Below the pieces are notes generated by a model. That model did not search any database. It saw only the letters and a list, made by a program, of their open reading frames with translations, and had not been told where the DNA came from. Shown here piece by piece: positions 1 through 7,931 of a stretch of DNA of 64,000 bases (the first letter of the stretch is position 1; each line of letters begins with the position of its first letter). Both the position numbers and the translations under genes were made by a program. The DNA is from a virus: IMG/VR virus record IMGVR_UViG_3300009636_000004, positions 1-64,000 of that record, one strand, 5' to 3'.

Positions 1-233
1 ATTTCAGTCCTACCTATCCAGTTAGAAAAATATCTAGGAGAATCATCTCGTGTAATTTTTATGACATATTTTACATCATCATTACTTTCATTTAAATTCA
101 AAATAGTTTCAACTATGCCTTCGTGATAATAACTAGCATACGTGAAACCAATAGTATCGCCGACTTCAATAACTTTTGAATAATCAATAGGAGTTAAGTT
201 TCTTCTGAAAAATTTTTTAACAAATTCTAACAT
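1..233 (-). CDS. Hypothetical protein, 3' part beyond left edge
   Basis: An ATG at 233-231 opens a frame that runs off the left edge without a stop, giving at least 77 residues. It begins MLEFVKKFFRRNLTPIDYS and continues with a beta-rich looking stretch (GDTIGFTYASYYHEG). I recognise no family. It starts four bases after the stop of the preceding minus-strand gene, so the two are probably co-transcribed. Confidence 0.65.
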   Translation of the reverse strand, partial: MLEFVKKFFRRNLTPIDYSKVIEVGDTIGFTYASYYHEGIVETILNLNESNDDVKYVIKITRDDSPRYFSNWIGRTE

Positions 234-237
234 AATT

Positions 238-534
238 TTATCTATTAAACCATAACACATGAGTTGCCCACGCAGGCGGTGTTATTTTAAATTTTGTAAT
301 GTCAGAAGGGTGAATATGCAATCTACCTTTTATCCATACTCCATCAGCCCGTTTGAAAGAAAATACGCCATGGCCATCGTAATCAATAAAGCCAACACCT
401 TCAACTTGTTCTATCCAATCTTTGATAGGTATTAAATCACCATTAGTTCCATCGTGGATTTCAAGACCACTATCCCACATATCATACGCTTGTTCAAGGC
501 GTTTTCTGTAATCTTCTATGGTTAATTCTCCCAT
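238..534 (-). CDS. Hypothetical protein (98 aa)
   Basis: The start MGELTIEDYRKRLEQAYDMW at 534 is preferred over an upstream ATG at 570, because the longer version would run into the neighbouring gene ending at 540. The N-terminus looks helical, followed by an aromatic, Gly-rich beta segment (VGFIDYDGHGVFSFKRADGVWIKG). No catalytic motif or membrane segment is visible and no family is recognised. It belongs to a run of small minus-strand genes. Confidence 0.65.
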   Translation of the reverse strand: MGELTIEDYRKRLEQAYDMWDSGLEIHDGTNGDLIPIKDWIEQVEGVGFIDYDGHGVFSFKRADGVWIKGRLHIHPSDITKFKITPPAWATHVLWFNR

Positions 535-539
535 AAATC

Positions 540-728
540 TTAAGTTGATTTTTCCAATACAACCGAACAAAGATAATTAACTTCGCTTCTACTCCACGTT
601 TTATCATAATGAGAAGAAACAGAATTAATCATTGAACCGGGAACTACTTTCCATCCATCTTCAAGAAGTTGATTAACTTTTTCTTCAAAGATTCTTGGGC
701 TTGTGCTTGTAACTATTTTTTGTGCCAT
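540..728 (-). CDS. Small DUF1737-like protein (62 aa)
   Basis: The pattern of an amphipathic helix (FEEKVNQLLEDGWKVVPGS) followed by a short beta strand ending VNYLCSVVLEK resembles the small DUF1737 family of unknown function found in phages and bacteria. The match rests on the F..KVN.L...GW pattern only. There is a six-base gap to the downstream gene. Confidence 0.6.
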   Translation of the reverse strand: MAQKIVTSTSPRIFEEKVNQLLEDGWKVVPGSMINSVSSHYDKTWSRSEVNYLCSVVLEKST

Positions 729-768
729 ATTATTATTAATAATATGTAATAAGGCTTTCCTTCATACG

Positions 769-981
769 TTACTTCCTTATAACAGTGTTTGTAATCCACT
801 GAAATTCGCTATGAGGAAATTCATTATAAGGATTGTCTTTATTAATAGTGACAAAGTGAGCAACGCCAGCATTTATGGCATCATATCTCATATTGTTTTT
901 ACAAATTTCATATCCTACATAAAACCCCACCATAAATACAATTGATACAATAATGACAATTTTCCATTCACTTGTTTTCAT
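769..981 (-). CDS. Small single-pass membrane protein (70 aa)
   Basis: Residues 8-26 (IVIIVSIVFMVGFYVGYEI) form one hydrophobic helix after a short charged N-terminus. A polar C-terminal tail of about 40 residues follows, which would face the periplasm or cytoplasm. No family recognised. The plus-strand frame over the same bases has no start signal and is treated as a shadow. Confidence 0.65.
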   Translation of the reverse strand: MKTSEWKIVIIVSIVFMVGFYVGYEICKNNMRYDAINAGVAHFVTINKDNPYNEFPHSEFQWITNTVIRK

Positions 982-1012
982 AAACTAATTAATGATGAAT
1001 ATTATGGTAATT

Positions 1013-1591
1013 TTATCGGTGGTTAGTATTTTGATGACCTTGAATAGTGTCAATTACATATTCAATAATGTAAACTTTCGGTGCCACTTTGATTTTAACT
1101 ATTTCAAATGCATTTGCACCAACACCAAATGTTATAAATAAACAGGCAACAACTGCTAATATCCACTTGAAAAGTGTAGTTACTTGGTGTTCAGATGGGT
1201 CGCCATAACTTTCTGTGCTCGCTTTTGATTGATATTTTTTTAGTTTATAGGAAAAAAACAGACAAACACCTGCTATAAATGTGAAAATAGAAGCCCAAGT
1301 TACTGCGCGGAACAATCGCCACATGAGAAATTGTTTAATCACGTCAGGAGCTTGTTCGGCAATAAAATCAACAGATTTGTGGATTGCCTGTTTGGAAGCT
1401 CCATAAATTTCTCCACTGGCGTCTTTCACACCAGAAAGCATTTCAATAAGAACTTGGTTCAAGTTGGTTGATACCACGGCAGTTGCGGTATTCTTTACTT
1501 GTTCCAAAGTAGTAGGAGTATTGGTTTGAGCAAAAACCGGAACGGTCAATGCTAACAACGACATAACAACGATTGAGAATAGTGATTTCAT
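1013..1591 (-). CDS. Exported/inner-membrane protein, paralogue of 3243-3845 (192 aa)
   Basis: An N-terminal signal sequence (KSLFSIVVMSLLALTVPVFA, cleavage expected after AQ) is followed by TNTPTTLEQVKNTA, a helical domain containing GVKDASGEIYGASKQAIHKSVDF, and two membrane helices near residues 98-116 and 143-162. The C-terminus carries VAPKVYIIEYV. The same architecture and motifs recur in the gene at 3243-3845 (GVKTASGEIYDASKTAI, VAPRVYLIEYV), so the two are duplicates. A promoter sits directly upstream. The function is unknown; a host-envelope role is inferred from the topology. Confidence 0.75.
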   Translation of the reverse strand: MKSLFSIVVMSLLALTVPVFAQTNTPTTLEQVKNTATAVVSTNLNQVLIEMLSGVKDASGEIYGASKQAIHKSVDFIAEQAPDVIKQFLMWRLFRAVTWASIFTFIAGVCLFFSYKLKKYQSKASTESYGDPSEHQVTTLFKWILAVVACLFITFGVGANAFEIVKIKVAPKVYIIEYVIDTIQGHQNTNHR

Positions 1592-1600
1592 AGTTTGATA

Positions 1601-1628
1601 AGTTTAGAATAGTTTTGTAAAAAGTCAA
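1601..1628 (-). promoter_or_regulatory. Promoter for gene at 1591
   Basis: -35 TTGACT, 16-bp spacer, -10 TAAACT. The -10 ends 9 bases before the ATG. Confidence 0.7.
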
Positions 1629-1823
1629 GCGTGGAGTTCCTATACATCCACTTACCGCTTTATAGAACAAACCTTGATAATTATTTGGATTTACTGAATA
1701 ATCCAAATCCCAAAATCTCAATTTGTAGCGTGTATCTATTGGAAAGTGAAAATCAAACTAACGTCCACATCTCTACAAGAGAGGTAGTTCTTTTTGATAT
1801 TCTTCCCAACAAATCCAATAAAT

Positions 1824-2210
1824 TCATCTTGACCAACCACATTTAAGACACTTTTCAATCCACGGAGATTCCTGAATCAAATTAAGTGTTGCACAATGAG
1901 GGCACAATGTTTTTTCTTTCTTTTTTTCAATCGATTTCTTTTTCTTTCCAAAAATTTTATCAAACCGTTCTCGGTAAACATTACCCTTTACAGGTCGGGG
2001 TCTTGAACCTTTTCCACATTGTATTCTTTGTGATTTTTCATTCATAAAACGTAAAGAAATTATAGGTGTTGAAACTAAAAATGAAACAGTGAACAAATTG
2101 GGATATTCTTTGGCAATTTCCAAAGCGTTGTCAATGCCTTCTTTTTTTAATCCATCTGCAGTTCTTGGACAATTTGATAAGGCGTTTATTAGTTTTAATA
2201 AATTACGCAT
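1824..2210 (-). CDS. Zinc-ribbon protein (128 aa)
   Basis: The start MRNLLKLINALSNC at 2210 gives only a short overlap with the upstream gene's stop (2203); a longer frame from 2249 would overlap much more. The C-terminus holds two CxxC knuckles (LCPHC and KCLKCGW), forming a probable zinc ribbon. Before it is a basic stretch (FGKKKKSIEKKKEK). Nucleic-acid binding is possible but not shown. The roughly 190 bases between this gene and the next promoter downstream hold nothing I can support. Confidence 0.65.
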   Translation of the reverse strand: MRNLLKLINALSNCPRTADGLKKEGIDNALEIAKEYPNLFTVSFLVSTPIISLRFMNEKSQRIQCGKGSRPRPVKGNVYRERFDKIFGKKKKSIEKKKEKTLCPHCATLNLIQESPWIEKCLKCGWSR

Positions 2211-2562
2211 AAACGGTTTGAATTTGCCCAAATGCTTTGTATTCGGCAATTTGTTTGTTTGCCAATTTTACTCTTTCTTGTTGTTTTCTCAATTCTCGCT
2301 TTTCTTGTAAATATTGGTCGTGTAGCTTTTCCAATTCGGCCTTCTCACCTTCTTTGCGTGATTTGTAAAGAGTAATGAGTGAGGGGTCAGCGATATGAAA
2401 TCTGTTAGATTGCAATGTTCCTAACTTCACACCTTTTTCCAAAGATATTAGAACAAAAGGATACAGAGGATTATTTTTACAAGGTTCAACCTTTACCTTG
2501 ACAATTCTATTGGAAGGCCAAACGGCAATGTAACCGATTATTGGAAATTTTTGAGTTTTCAT
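2203..2562 (-). CDS. Hypothetical coiled-coil protein (119 aa)
   Basis: The N-terminal half looks beta-rich (FPIIGYIAVWPSNRIVKVKVEP). Residues about 70-110 are a charged Glu/Lys/Gln-rich helix (KAELEKLHDQYLQEKRELRKQ), likely a coiled coil. Its start overlaps the stop of the upstream 60-residue gene by four bases, indicating translational coupling. No family recognised. Confidence 0.65.
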   Translation of the reverse strand: MKTQKFPIIGYIAVWPSNRIVKVKVEPCKNNPLYPFVLISLEKGVKLGTLQSNRFHIADPSLITLYKSRKEGEKAELEKLHDQYLQEKRELRKQQERVKLANKQIAEYKAFGQIQTVYA

Positions 2563-2741
2563 TCCAATCCTTCTCTTGCTATTTTAGATATTAGAATAAA
2601 TTTAGAATCGTTGTAATATATTTCTGACATTGCTAGAATAGTTTCAAGAGCCTTAGTAGCTTTATTTTCTCTAGTTTCCGCAGGAGAATTTTTTCGGAGT
2701 GCTCTCCGATTTCTCTTTTGTTTTGATAGCGTTCTTTTCAT
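2559..2741 (-). CDS. Small basic protein (60 aa)
   Basis: The N-terminus is very basic (MKRTLSKQKRNRRALRKNS), which suggests nucleic-acid or membrane binding, followed by a helix. It is the first gene after a promoter whose -10 lies 9 bases upstream. No family recognised. Confidence 0.6.
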   Translation of the reverse strand: MKRTLSKQKRNRRALRKNSPAETRENKATKALETILAMSEIYYNDSKFILISKIAREGLE

Positions 2742-2750
2742 TAGGAAAAT

Positions 2751-2779
2751 AGTCTATCACGATTCTTTGAGAAAGTCAA
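2751..2779 (-). promoter_or_regulatory. Promoter for gene at 2741
   Basis: -35 TTGACT, 17-bp spacer, -10 TAGACT. The -10 ends 9 bases before the ATG. Confidence 0.65.
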
Positions 2780-2787
2780 GTTTTCTC

Positions 2788-3066
2788 TTACTCCAATTTT
2801 CGCCAACTTACATTAGACACGTCCCAACCAAAGCTATTCCACCGTCCAGTTGCTGGATGGTCAGCATGGTGCTTCCCATTTCCTTCGGTGAACCTAATCA
2901 TTTGTATTGAAATTTCTGGAAGAGATGAATGATTTAAGCAATGTATTTCACGGTCTGCAAAAGCAGCATCTTCTTGTGTCAATGGTGTGCATCGGTCATA
3001 TCGCATCATATCCACGGGAACAGGCCCAGTACCTGTTACCGTGAATTCGTTTGCATATTTAAGCAT
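2788..3066 (-). CDS. Hypothetical protein (92 aa)
   Basis: A soluble protein with no membrane segment. The central part holds a His-rich stretch (EGNGKHHADHPATGRW) that could bind metal, but no family is recognised. Its start overlaps the end of the upstream small membrane protein by 8 bases. Confidence 0.6.
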   Translation of the reverse strand: MLKYANEFTVTGTGPVPVDMMRYDRCTPLTQEDAAFADREIHCLNHSSLPEISIQMIRFTEGNGKHHADHPATGRWNSFGWDVSNVSWRKLE

Positions 3067-3292
3067 AAAGATAGTATAGTCGTAATACTAAAAGAATCAG
3101 AAGGAGCAATATACCCATTGGTCTAAAATATAAAGAACAGATAATAAAGCCTGTAATGACTGATATGGCTAGTAAAAATCTGTATGGCTCTCTTACTCTG
3201 TCATACCATTGATTAATTGACCGTATTATTTTCACAAAAATTTTAGTTATGGTGTTGCTGCATACCTTGTATGCTATTAACCACGTATTCAA
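3059..3292 (-). CDS. Small membrane protein (77 aa)
   Basis: Two hydrophobic segments are visible: FLLAISVITGFIICSLYF and the adjacent IGILLLLILLVLRLYYLYA-like C-terminus, with a basic N-terminal region. From this ATG it overlaps the upstream gene by 50 bases, so a later non-ATG start is possible. No family recognised. Confidence 0.5.
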   Translation of the reverse strand: MNTWLIAYKVCSNTITKIFVKIIRSINQWYDRVREPYRFLLAISVITGFIICSLYFRPMGILLLLILLVLRLYYLYA

Positions 3293-3845
3293 TCAAATAT
3301 ACGCGGGGTGCCACCAAAATTTGAGTAATAGTCATACCATTTATTGAAAGATTAATCATTAATAAAATTATTCCTACAATTCTGAAAAACCACTTCCACC
3401 CTGCCAAATCGCCTTTGTCGGTAGTGTATTTGTCATTTTCGGGAATTTTGTCTGATTTAGCAAGAAGACGAGCTTTCCGAGCAAACCAGAAGAAAGCTAA
3501 TGACGGAATAATCCAAATGATAGCATAAATAACTGCTTGTGCCATCTTCCAGTGGAGAAATTCTTTTACCACCAACGGTGCCTGCTCCGAAGCAAAGTCA
3601 ACTGACTTTATAATGGCAGTTTTGGAAGCGTCATAGATTTCACCACTGGCGGTTTTGACGCCTTGGAGCATACTGATAACAACTTCATTAAGATTGGTTG
3701 CTACAATCGTATGCGCTGTAGTTTTTGCCTGCTCCAATAATGATGGATTATTGGTAGCCGGAGTATTGGTTTCAGTGGCGAAAACAGGAATCGCCGATGC
3801 GAATAGAGATATGAATGTTGCTACGATTAGTGTTTTTATTTTCAT
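3243..3845 (-). CDS. Exported/inner-membrane protein, paralogue of 1013-1591 (200 aa)
   Basis: Signal peptide KIKTLIVATFISLFASAIPVFA, then TNTPATNNPSLLEQAKTTA, a helical region GVKTASGEIYDASKTAIIKSV, two membrane segments (about residues 103-121 and 152-170) and the C-terminal VAPRVYLIEYVVNSIQG. It shares the domain order and several motifs with the gene at 1013-1591. It lies five bases downstream of the gene ending at 3850 and is probably transcribed from the promoter near 4400. Function unknown. Confidence 0.75.
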   Translation of the reverse strand: MKIKTLIVATFISLFASAIPVFATETNTPATNNPSLLEQAKTTAHTIVATNLNEVVISMLQGVKTASGEIYDASKTAIIKSVDFASEQAPLVVKEFLHWKMAQAVIYAIIWIIPSLAFFWFARKARLLAKSDKIPENDKYTTDKGDLAGWKWFFRIVGIILLMINLSINGMTITQILVAPRVYLIEYVVNSIQGMQQHHN

Positions 3846-3849
3846 AATG

Positions 3850-4377
3850 TTAAGTTAGATCCCACATAAGTCTTACCAATCCGAATACAATGATTAAAAG
3901 CAAGGAAGATATGACAAGCGTTCCACCTACCCAGTTCCAAATAAAGAAATAATTATTCAAATCATAACATCCTTGAAATACTGATAACATTGGTCCAGCC
4001 TCACCTTGTTCTTGTGCGGTAATCTGTTGAATTGCGGTGTTATATTGAAAAGACGAAGGATCCATACTTTGAATTTCGGTCAACCGTGCGGAAAGAGTTT
4101 CCAAAGCTTTCAGATTGGCGTCAAAATTGTTATTTGGTGTTTTGAGAAAAAGAGCATCGTATTCAGCAAAATCTCCATTTGTTTTACCTTGTTTTAGAGT
4201 ATTGAGAAATTGGGAAATATATTGTTGTTTTGCTGGAATCGTTGAAGATTTTTCAGCCAATGACCACAGTTGAGAATAGTGTTTCTCATAGTTGTAACTG
4301 CTCAAAATACCCAATCGAATTTCACAGCTCAAAATTAAAATGCCGACAATGGATAGAATTAGCGATAGATTTTTCAT
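3850..4377 (-). CDS. Two-helix membrane protein with extracytoplasmic domain (175 aa)
   Basis: The start at 4377 (MKNLSLILSIVGILILSC) is chosen because a promoter lies immediately upstream; the frame's earlier ATG at 4482 would precede that promoter. The N-terminal hydrophobic helix ends in ILSC, possibly a lipobox. A polar helical domain of about 110 residues follows, then a C-terminal helix FIWNWVGGTLVISSLLLIIVFG. The topology suggests both ends anchored in the inner membrane. Function unknown. Confidence 0.7.
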   Translation of the reverse strand: MKNLSLILSIVGILILSCEIRLGILSSYNYEKHYSQLWSLAEKSSTIPAKQQYISQFLNTLKQGKTNGDFAEYDALFLKTPNNNFDANLKALETLSARLTEIQSMDPSSFQYNTAIQQITAQEQGEAGPMLSVFQGCYDLNNYFFIWNWVGGTLVISSLLLIIVFGLVRLMWDLT

Positions 4378-4387
4378 AATGTTGAAT

Positions 4388-4415
4388 AGTTTATCAGGAA
4401 TTTGTAAAAAGTCAA
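4388..4415 (-). promoter_or_regulatory. Promoter for gene at 4377
   Basis: -35 TTGACT, 16-bp spacer, -10 TAAACT, 10 bases before the ATG. It fixes the start of the gene at 4377. Confidence 0.7.
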
Positions 4416-4429
4416 GCGTTAACACGTTA

Positions 4430-4663
4430 TCACACTTCCCATTCTGTGACAACTTTTTTCGGTTTTGGTATAACAAATTCACCAGCCATAATCAGAACGG
4501 ACTTGGATGGAAAGTATTCTAAATCAATTTTCTCGGTGCCATCAAGAAAAGTATATCCTTCATATTCTCCACTTTGTAATTTTTTGTTTAATTCTGATTT
4601 TGTGACGACATCGTAACCGACTTCATCTTCACAACGACTAAGGATTAGGTATTTTTTATTCAT
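4430..4663 (-). CDS. Hypothetical protein (77 aa)
   Basis: A small acidic soluble protein beginning MNKKYLILSRCEDEVGYDVV, with alternating beta strands and a hydrophilic middle. It overlaps the preceding gene by four bases (ATGA type). No family recognised. Confidence 0.65.
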   Translation of the reverse strand: MNKKYLILSRCEDEVGYDVVTKSELNKKLQSGEYEGYTFLDGTEKIDLEYFPSKSVLIMAGEFVIPKPKKVVTEWEV

Positions 4664-4947
4664 AGATTTATTTCTTTGTAAAATTTTCTCAAATTTTTAC
4701 CACCGTTTAGAAATGTATTGGTGATTTCTCTAAAAATTGTGAACTTTCCTTTAACTTCCCATGTTTCCACTGTCTTTTTAATGGGTCCGAATGTAATCAC
4801 TTCTGCTTCGTTTTTGTGTTTATCACAAAATTTCTTTATTTCTTCCAATAATTGTTTTCGTGTAGGTGCTGAAATTGTTCCACCATATACACCACCAGAA
4901 ATGAAATAAACGCTGTGTGGCGTAGAATAAGTAATAGATTGTTTCAT
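4660..4947 (-). CDS. Hypothetical protein (95 aa)
   Basis: A soluble small protein with an N-terminal beta hairpin (YFISGGVYGGTISAPT) and a charged helix (RKQLLEEIKKFCDKHKN). Its stop overlaps the next start by four bases and it sits three bases after the preceding stop. No family recognised. Confidence 0.65.
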   Translation of the reverse strand: MKQSITYSTPHSVYFISGGVYGGTISAPTRKQLLEEIKKFCDKHKNEAEVITFGPIKKTVETWEVKGKFTIFREITNTFLNGGKNLRKFYKEINL

Positions 4948-4950
4948 AAA

Positions 4951-5268
4951 TTAACCGTTGTTAGCTAAATGTGCCGCAGAAGCATATTCTTCAAATTCAT
5001 AAACAGTATCACCGTTATCAATTGCACATTGGATTAATTCTTGCAAAGTATCAAATTTGCCTCCGCCCAAACAACTTTCAATATGAGGATTAATCCACTG
5101 AACGAAATACCATTTATCATTTCTTTGAACGGCAATATCAAAATTACTAACTGCCTGACGAGGCGAACGACTAAGATAAACATGGTCTGTATCCAGTTTT
5201 TCTACACGAACGTAGTTTTGCCCTTTTTTATTTCTACTTATTACTACTTTTCCGTAATGCTTTTCCAT
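4951..5268 (-). CDS. Hypothetical protein (105 aa)
   Basis: The start MEKHYGKVVISRNKKGQNYV at 5268 avoids a long overlap with the upstream gene that the 5385 start would produce. Beta-rich N-terminal half; a C-terminal helical segment (FDTLQELIQCAIDNGDTVYEFEEY). No family recognised. Confidence 0.65.
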   Translation of the reverse strand: MEKHYGKVVISRNKKGQNYVRVEKLDTDHVYLSRSPRQAVSNFDIAVQRNDKWYFVQWINPHIESCLGGGKFDTLQELIQCAIDNGDTVYEFEEYASAAHLANNG

Positions 5269-5272
5269 ATTA

Positions 5273-5524
5273 TTATTTGTTTTGAGAATTAAATGCGTTG
5301 TAAATAAGTTCGTATTCTTTTTCTGTTGCTTTTCGTGGTGGTATTTGGGGTGTCTTAATAAACGCTCCACAATAATTCCATGCACGAATTAAAAGGATTA
5401 CTGATGATGCTTTTTGGAATCTACGATTTGTTGGAACTTTGTTGCCGGGAATGAACATTCCTTCAAATCCTTTGTATATGTATTCCATCGGTTCATCACA
5501 GATTTCAGGGATATTTAGTTTCAT
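5273..5524 (-). CDS. Hypothetical protein (83 aa)
   Basis: A soluble small protein with a central hydrophobic stretch (SSVILLIRAWNYCGAF) and a C-terminal helix. Four bases separate it from the next gene. No family recognised. Confidence 0.6.
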   Translation of the reverse strand: MKLNIPEICDEPMEYIYKGFEGMFIPGNKVPTNRRFQKASSVILLIRAWNYCGAFIKTPQIPPRKATEKEYELIYNAFNSQNK

Positions 5525-5545
5525 ACAATTTTTACAACTTTGATG

Positions 5546-5815
5546 TCAATTTTTAAATGTAAATGTGTATTTTCCAGATAATCTATCTAAATACCACTCA
5601 AATCCTTTATAGTGGTCATTTATAAATGATGCTAAAATTAAATCTCGTGGCATTTCAGATATCCCATATTTAGATTCGACATAAGTATAACGAAATTTTA
5701 TTATTTTAATTTTCTTACTTTTTAGTGCTTTTAAGATTATACTACCAACCATTCCATCATTCGGGCGTGATTCATAGACTTTGGAAAAATCTAAGTTAAC
5801 TGTAACTTGTTTCAT
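5546..5815 (-). CDS. Hypothetical protein (89 aa)
   Basis: The pattern looks beta-alpha-beta (MKQVTVNLDFSKVYES, then ILKALKSKKIKIIKFRYTYVE). No cysteines, membrane helices or known motifs. It is spaced four bases from its upstream neighbour. Confidence 0.6.
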   Translation of the reverse strand: MKQVTVNLDFSKVYESRPNDGMVGSIILKALKSKKIKIIKFRYTYVESKYGISEMPRDLILASFINDHYKGFEWYLDRLSGKYTFTFKN

Positions 5816-5819
5816 AAAA

Positions 5820-6080
5820 TCAAATTTTCACAAACTTTTTGAAATTCCACACATACGGCCAGAAAAATTCGTTTCTATCTTCATAAAGAGGAATAATAAT
5901 AAGTCCACTTTGTTTTGTGCCCATATCGTCAGTTATTCCATTCTCAACAATAACAGCGACTTCAAATTCCGTTTTAGTTGTGATTTTCTTTGGAGTAGCA
6001 AAACCACAGGCTATATCGAAAGCATCTTTTTTGGATGCTGATTTTACTCTGTCACCAACTTTGAATTCATTATTTTTCAT
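5820..6080 (-). CDS. Hypothetical protein (86 aa)
   Basis: Begins MKNNEFKVGDRVKSASKKDA; the VGDRV phrase is typical of small SH3-like beta barrels. The remainder alternates beta strands with polar turns. The fold is a guess; no family recognised. Confidence 0.6.
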   Translation of the reverse strand: MKNNEFKVGDRVKSASKKDAFDIACGFATPKKITTKTEFEVAVIVENGITDDMGTKQSGLIIIPLYEDRNEFFWPYVWNFKKFVKI

Positions 6081-6092
6081 TACCCCAATTTG

Positions 6093-6377
6093 TTAAGCAT
6101 AGTTAAAATTGATTTCACAAATGGGAGACTGCTTAGAAGTTACAGTAATTTCATATAACAATACCCAACTGTCCACTTCTTCACAACTTCTTGGCTCTTT
6201 TTCAAAATCTTTTCGGAGAAACTTCATAAGAGTTATGTCCCATTTCATGGCGTCATGAATTTTATCTTCATGGTCTTGGATAGATTTTGCAGCTTCTTCA
6301 AACGTATTGCCCGTGGCAATAGCCATGCCGCCGCAATAACCCCAAAATTTAGATGGTAAGAATACAAATAGTTTCAT
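6093..6377 (-). CDS. Hypothetical protein (94 aa)
   Basis: A soluble protein with an opening beta strand (MKLFVFLPSKFWGYCGGMAI), a helix (TFEEAAKSIQDHEDKIHDAM) and a second strand pair. The -10 of its promoter ends 6 bases before the ATG, predicting a leaderless message. No family recognised. Confidence 0.65.
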   Translation of the reverse strand: MKLFVFLPSKFWGYCGGMAIATGNTFEEAAKSIQDHEDKIHDAMKWDITLMKFLRKDFEKEPRSCEEVDSWVLLYEITVTSKQSPICEINFNYA

Positions 6378-6383
6378 GGTAAA

Positions 6384-6411
6384 ATTTTATCACACTTTTA
6401 TAAAATGTCAA
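6384..6411 (-). promoter_or_regulatory. Promoter for gene at 6377
   Basis: -35 TTGACA, 16-bp spacer, -10 TAAAAT. Transcription should begin at or next to the ATG. Confidence 0.75.
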
Positions 6412-6414
6412 GCG

Positions 6415-6672
6415 TCACTTGGTTTTCTCCAATGTTTTAATAGGAATAAGTTTTCCGTATATTCCGTTATAATTGTAACGGTTAATAAGAAGGAATCTAA
6501 AATATCCCCAGAATCGTTTATAGTTCATGTGATATTTTCTCCATAAATTTATTGCTATTTTTGTGCGGTGAACATTAGGAAGGTCTTGTGAAAATATACG
6601 AGTAAAACCAACGAAAGCATTATATCCATCATTATGCTTCCGAATAGAGAAAGAGCGATAAGATGATTTCAT
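6415..6672 (-). CDS. Hypothetical basic protein (85 aa)
   Basis: Rich in Arg, Lys, Tyr and Trp, with no membrane segment or metal site. It overlaps the upstream gene by four bases. No family recognised; a positive charge throughout would suit nucleic-acid binding. Confidence 0.6.
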   Translation of the reverse strand: MKSSYRSFSIRKHNDGYNAFVGFTRIFSQDLPNVHRTKIAINLWRKYHMNYKRFWGYFRFLLINRYNYNGIYGKLIPIKTLEKTK

Positions 6673-6863
6673 TCTATTTTAGAAATTAAATAAGAACAAA
6701 ATGTTCCTGTTTTTAGAGAAACACTGAAATTATCAAAAATAAGACAATCATCATGAATAACAGAAAGTTTCCTCTGTTCATCCCTTGTGATTTTTCGGCC
6801 AATCAAGGAAGCCAACCTATTGTAGAGATTAGTCAATCCTAAAATTTCTTCTTGAGCGTTCAT
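6669..6863 (-). CDS. Hypothetical protein (64 aa)
   Basis: A small soluble protein, mostly helical in its first half (AQEEILGLTNLYNRLASLIGRK). It follows the tiny membrane gene at 6868-6972 and overlaps the next gene by four bases. No family recognised. Confidence 0.6.
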   Translation of the reverse strand: MNAQEEILGLTNLYNRLASLIGRKITRDEQRKLSVIHDDCLIFDNFSVSLKTGTFCSYLISKIE

Positions 6864-6867
6864 TTTG

Positions 6868-6972
6868 TTATTTTTTCTTTGAACGTTCCTTTAAAGATTT
6901 ATACATCGTAAGAATTAAAGCAGCAGGAATAAATCTTACTGCTGCCCATAACCATTGAAAGAAATTTTTCAT
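6868..6972 (-). CDS. Tiny membrane peptide (34 aa)
   Basis: The ATG overlaps the stop codon of the RNA ligase (TAATG), and the frame reads MKNFFQWLWAAVRFIPAALI, then LTMYKSLKERSKKK. It is one hydrophobic aromatic helix with a strongly basic C-terminal tail. Coupling to the ligase stop and a five-base gap to the next gene support it as real. Confidence 0.55.
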   Translation of the reverse strand: MKNFFQWLWAAVRFIPAALILTMYKSLKERSKKK

Positions 6973-7925
6973 TATTTCATTTGTGATTTAAGAAAATTCT
7001 TATACATTTCTACAGTCTTTTTAGAAATAGCTTTCTTTACCGCATCGGATTCTACAATTTCACCTTTTGCCTCACGCAATACATCTTCGGTCATTGCTGA
7101 AATAATTTCTCGCATTTTCTCCATACAATGACCGGGAATCTTGTCAATAACGTGTTGTAATCTTGTTGCTGTTACCCACTCATTTGCAATGGCGTTTGCG
7201 TCTTCCAACATTTTCAGTTTTGACGGGTCAACGACAGGTCGGGGAGTGGCGGTTTCCTTAAACTCTTCGCCTTTGTGTTTACAAATTACTCGTTCACCAT
7301 TATTCATAGTAAGTTCAATTAAAGGCCGAAGAACAACGCCTTCACGTTTCTTTCCTTTGCCTGCCATGTAATCTTCAGCAGTAGTAACACCGTTTCTAAC
7401 GGATTGAACGCTACATGCATCTCTTTGTTGGTCAACACCGCTCAATGATGTTTCAACAATTAAAATACCAAGGCCATTTATTGTAGCTTTTGCCAAAGAA
7501 ACTTTGATATAATGAACAAATTCAAGGCCCAATTTCTTAGCAACCTGTTCAGCATCGGGAACATTCAACCAACAATCGCCAATCTGAACATCAAATACAA
7601 TAAATTTGAGATTTGGACCGTAAGTATGCGACATTCCTTGACATTTACCACCATAGGCTTCACCGTAAACAGTAACGGATTTATCACAAGGAATACCAAG
7701 GTTATTAAAGGCTTTCAGTAGTTCTGCCTCGTTGAATAGTGATAAGAACTTATTGTGGCTCTCACCACCAGCGAAAAAGGTCAGTCGACCCGTTGAAGTG
7801 GGCGTAACGGGTGGATTGAAATGGATATGCGCGCTTGTTCCGTGAATCTTTTCAAGCGCATAACATTCCTTGAACAGAAGAATCCACTGATTCTTGTAAA
7901 GATTTTCAATATGTGCGTAACCCAT
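6972..7925 (-). CDS. RNA ligase, Rnl2-like nucleotidyltransferase (317 aa)
   Basis: The protein should seal RNA ends through a covalent lysyl-AMP intermediate. Motif I is EKIHGT with the nucleophile Lys26. Later come VYGEAYGGK (motif III region), KREGVVLRPL (motif IV) and RVICKHKGEEFKE (motif V). The KxHG form of motif I and the C-terminal helical extension fit the T4 Rnl2/RNA editing ligase branch, although no substrate can be read from sequence. It is one of three ligases in the window. It lies just downstream of a small gene with its own promoter, and its stop overlaps the tiny gene at 6868-6972. Confidence 0.85.
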   Translation of the reverse strand: MGYAHIENLYKNQWILLFKECYALEKIHGTSAHIHFNPPVTPTSTGRLTFFAGGESHNKFLSLFNEAELLKAFNNLGIPCDKSVTVYGEAYGGKCQGMSHTYGPNLKFIVFDVQIGDCWLNVPDAEQVAKKLGLEFVHYIKVSLAKATINGLGILIVETSLSGVDQQRDACSVQSVRNGVTTAEDYMAGKGKKREGVVLRPLIELTMNNGERVICKHKGEEFKETATPRPVVDPSKLKMLEDANAIANEWVTATRLQHVIDKIPGHCMEKMREIISAMTEDVLREAKGEIVESDAVKKAISKKTVEMYKNFLKSQMK

Positions 7926-7931
7926 AAGTCA

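Noticed and set aside
1443-1721. Minus-strand 92-residue open frame
   Set aside because: It runs through the promoter at 1601-1628 and into a gene with a clear signal peptide in another frame.
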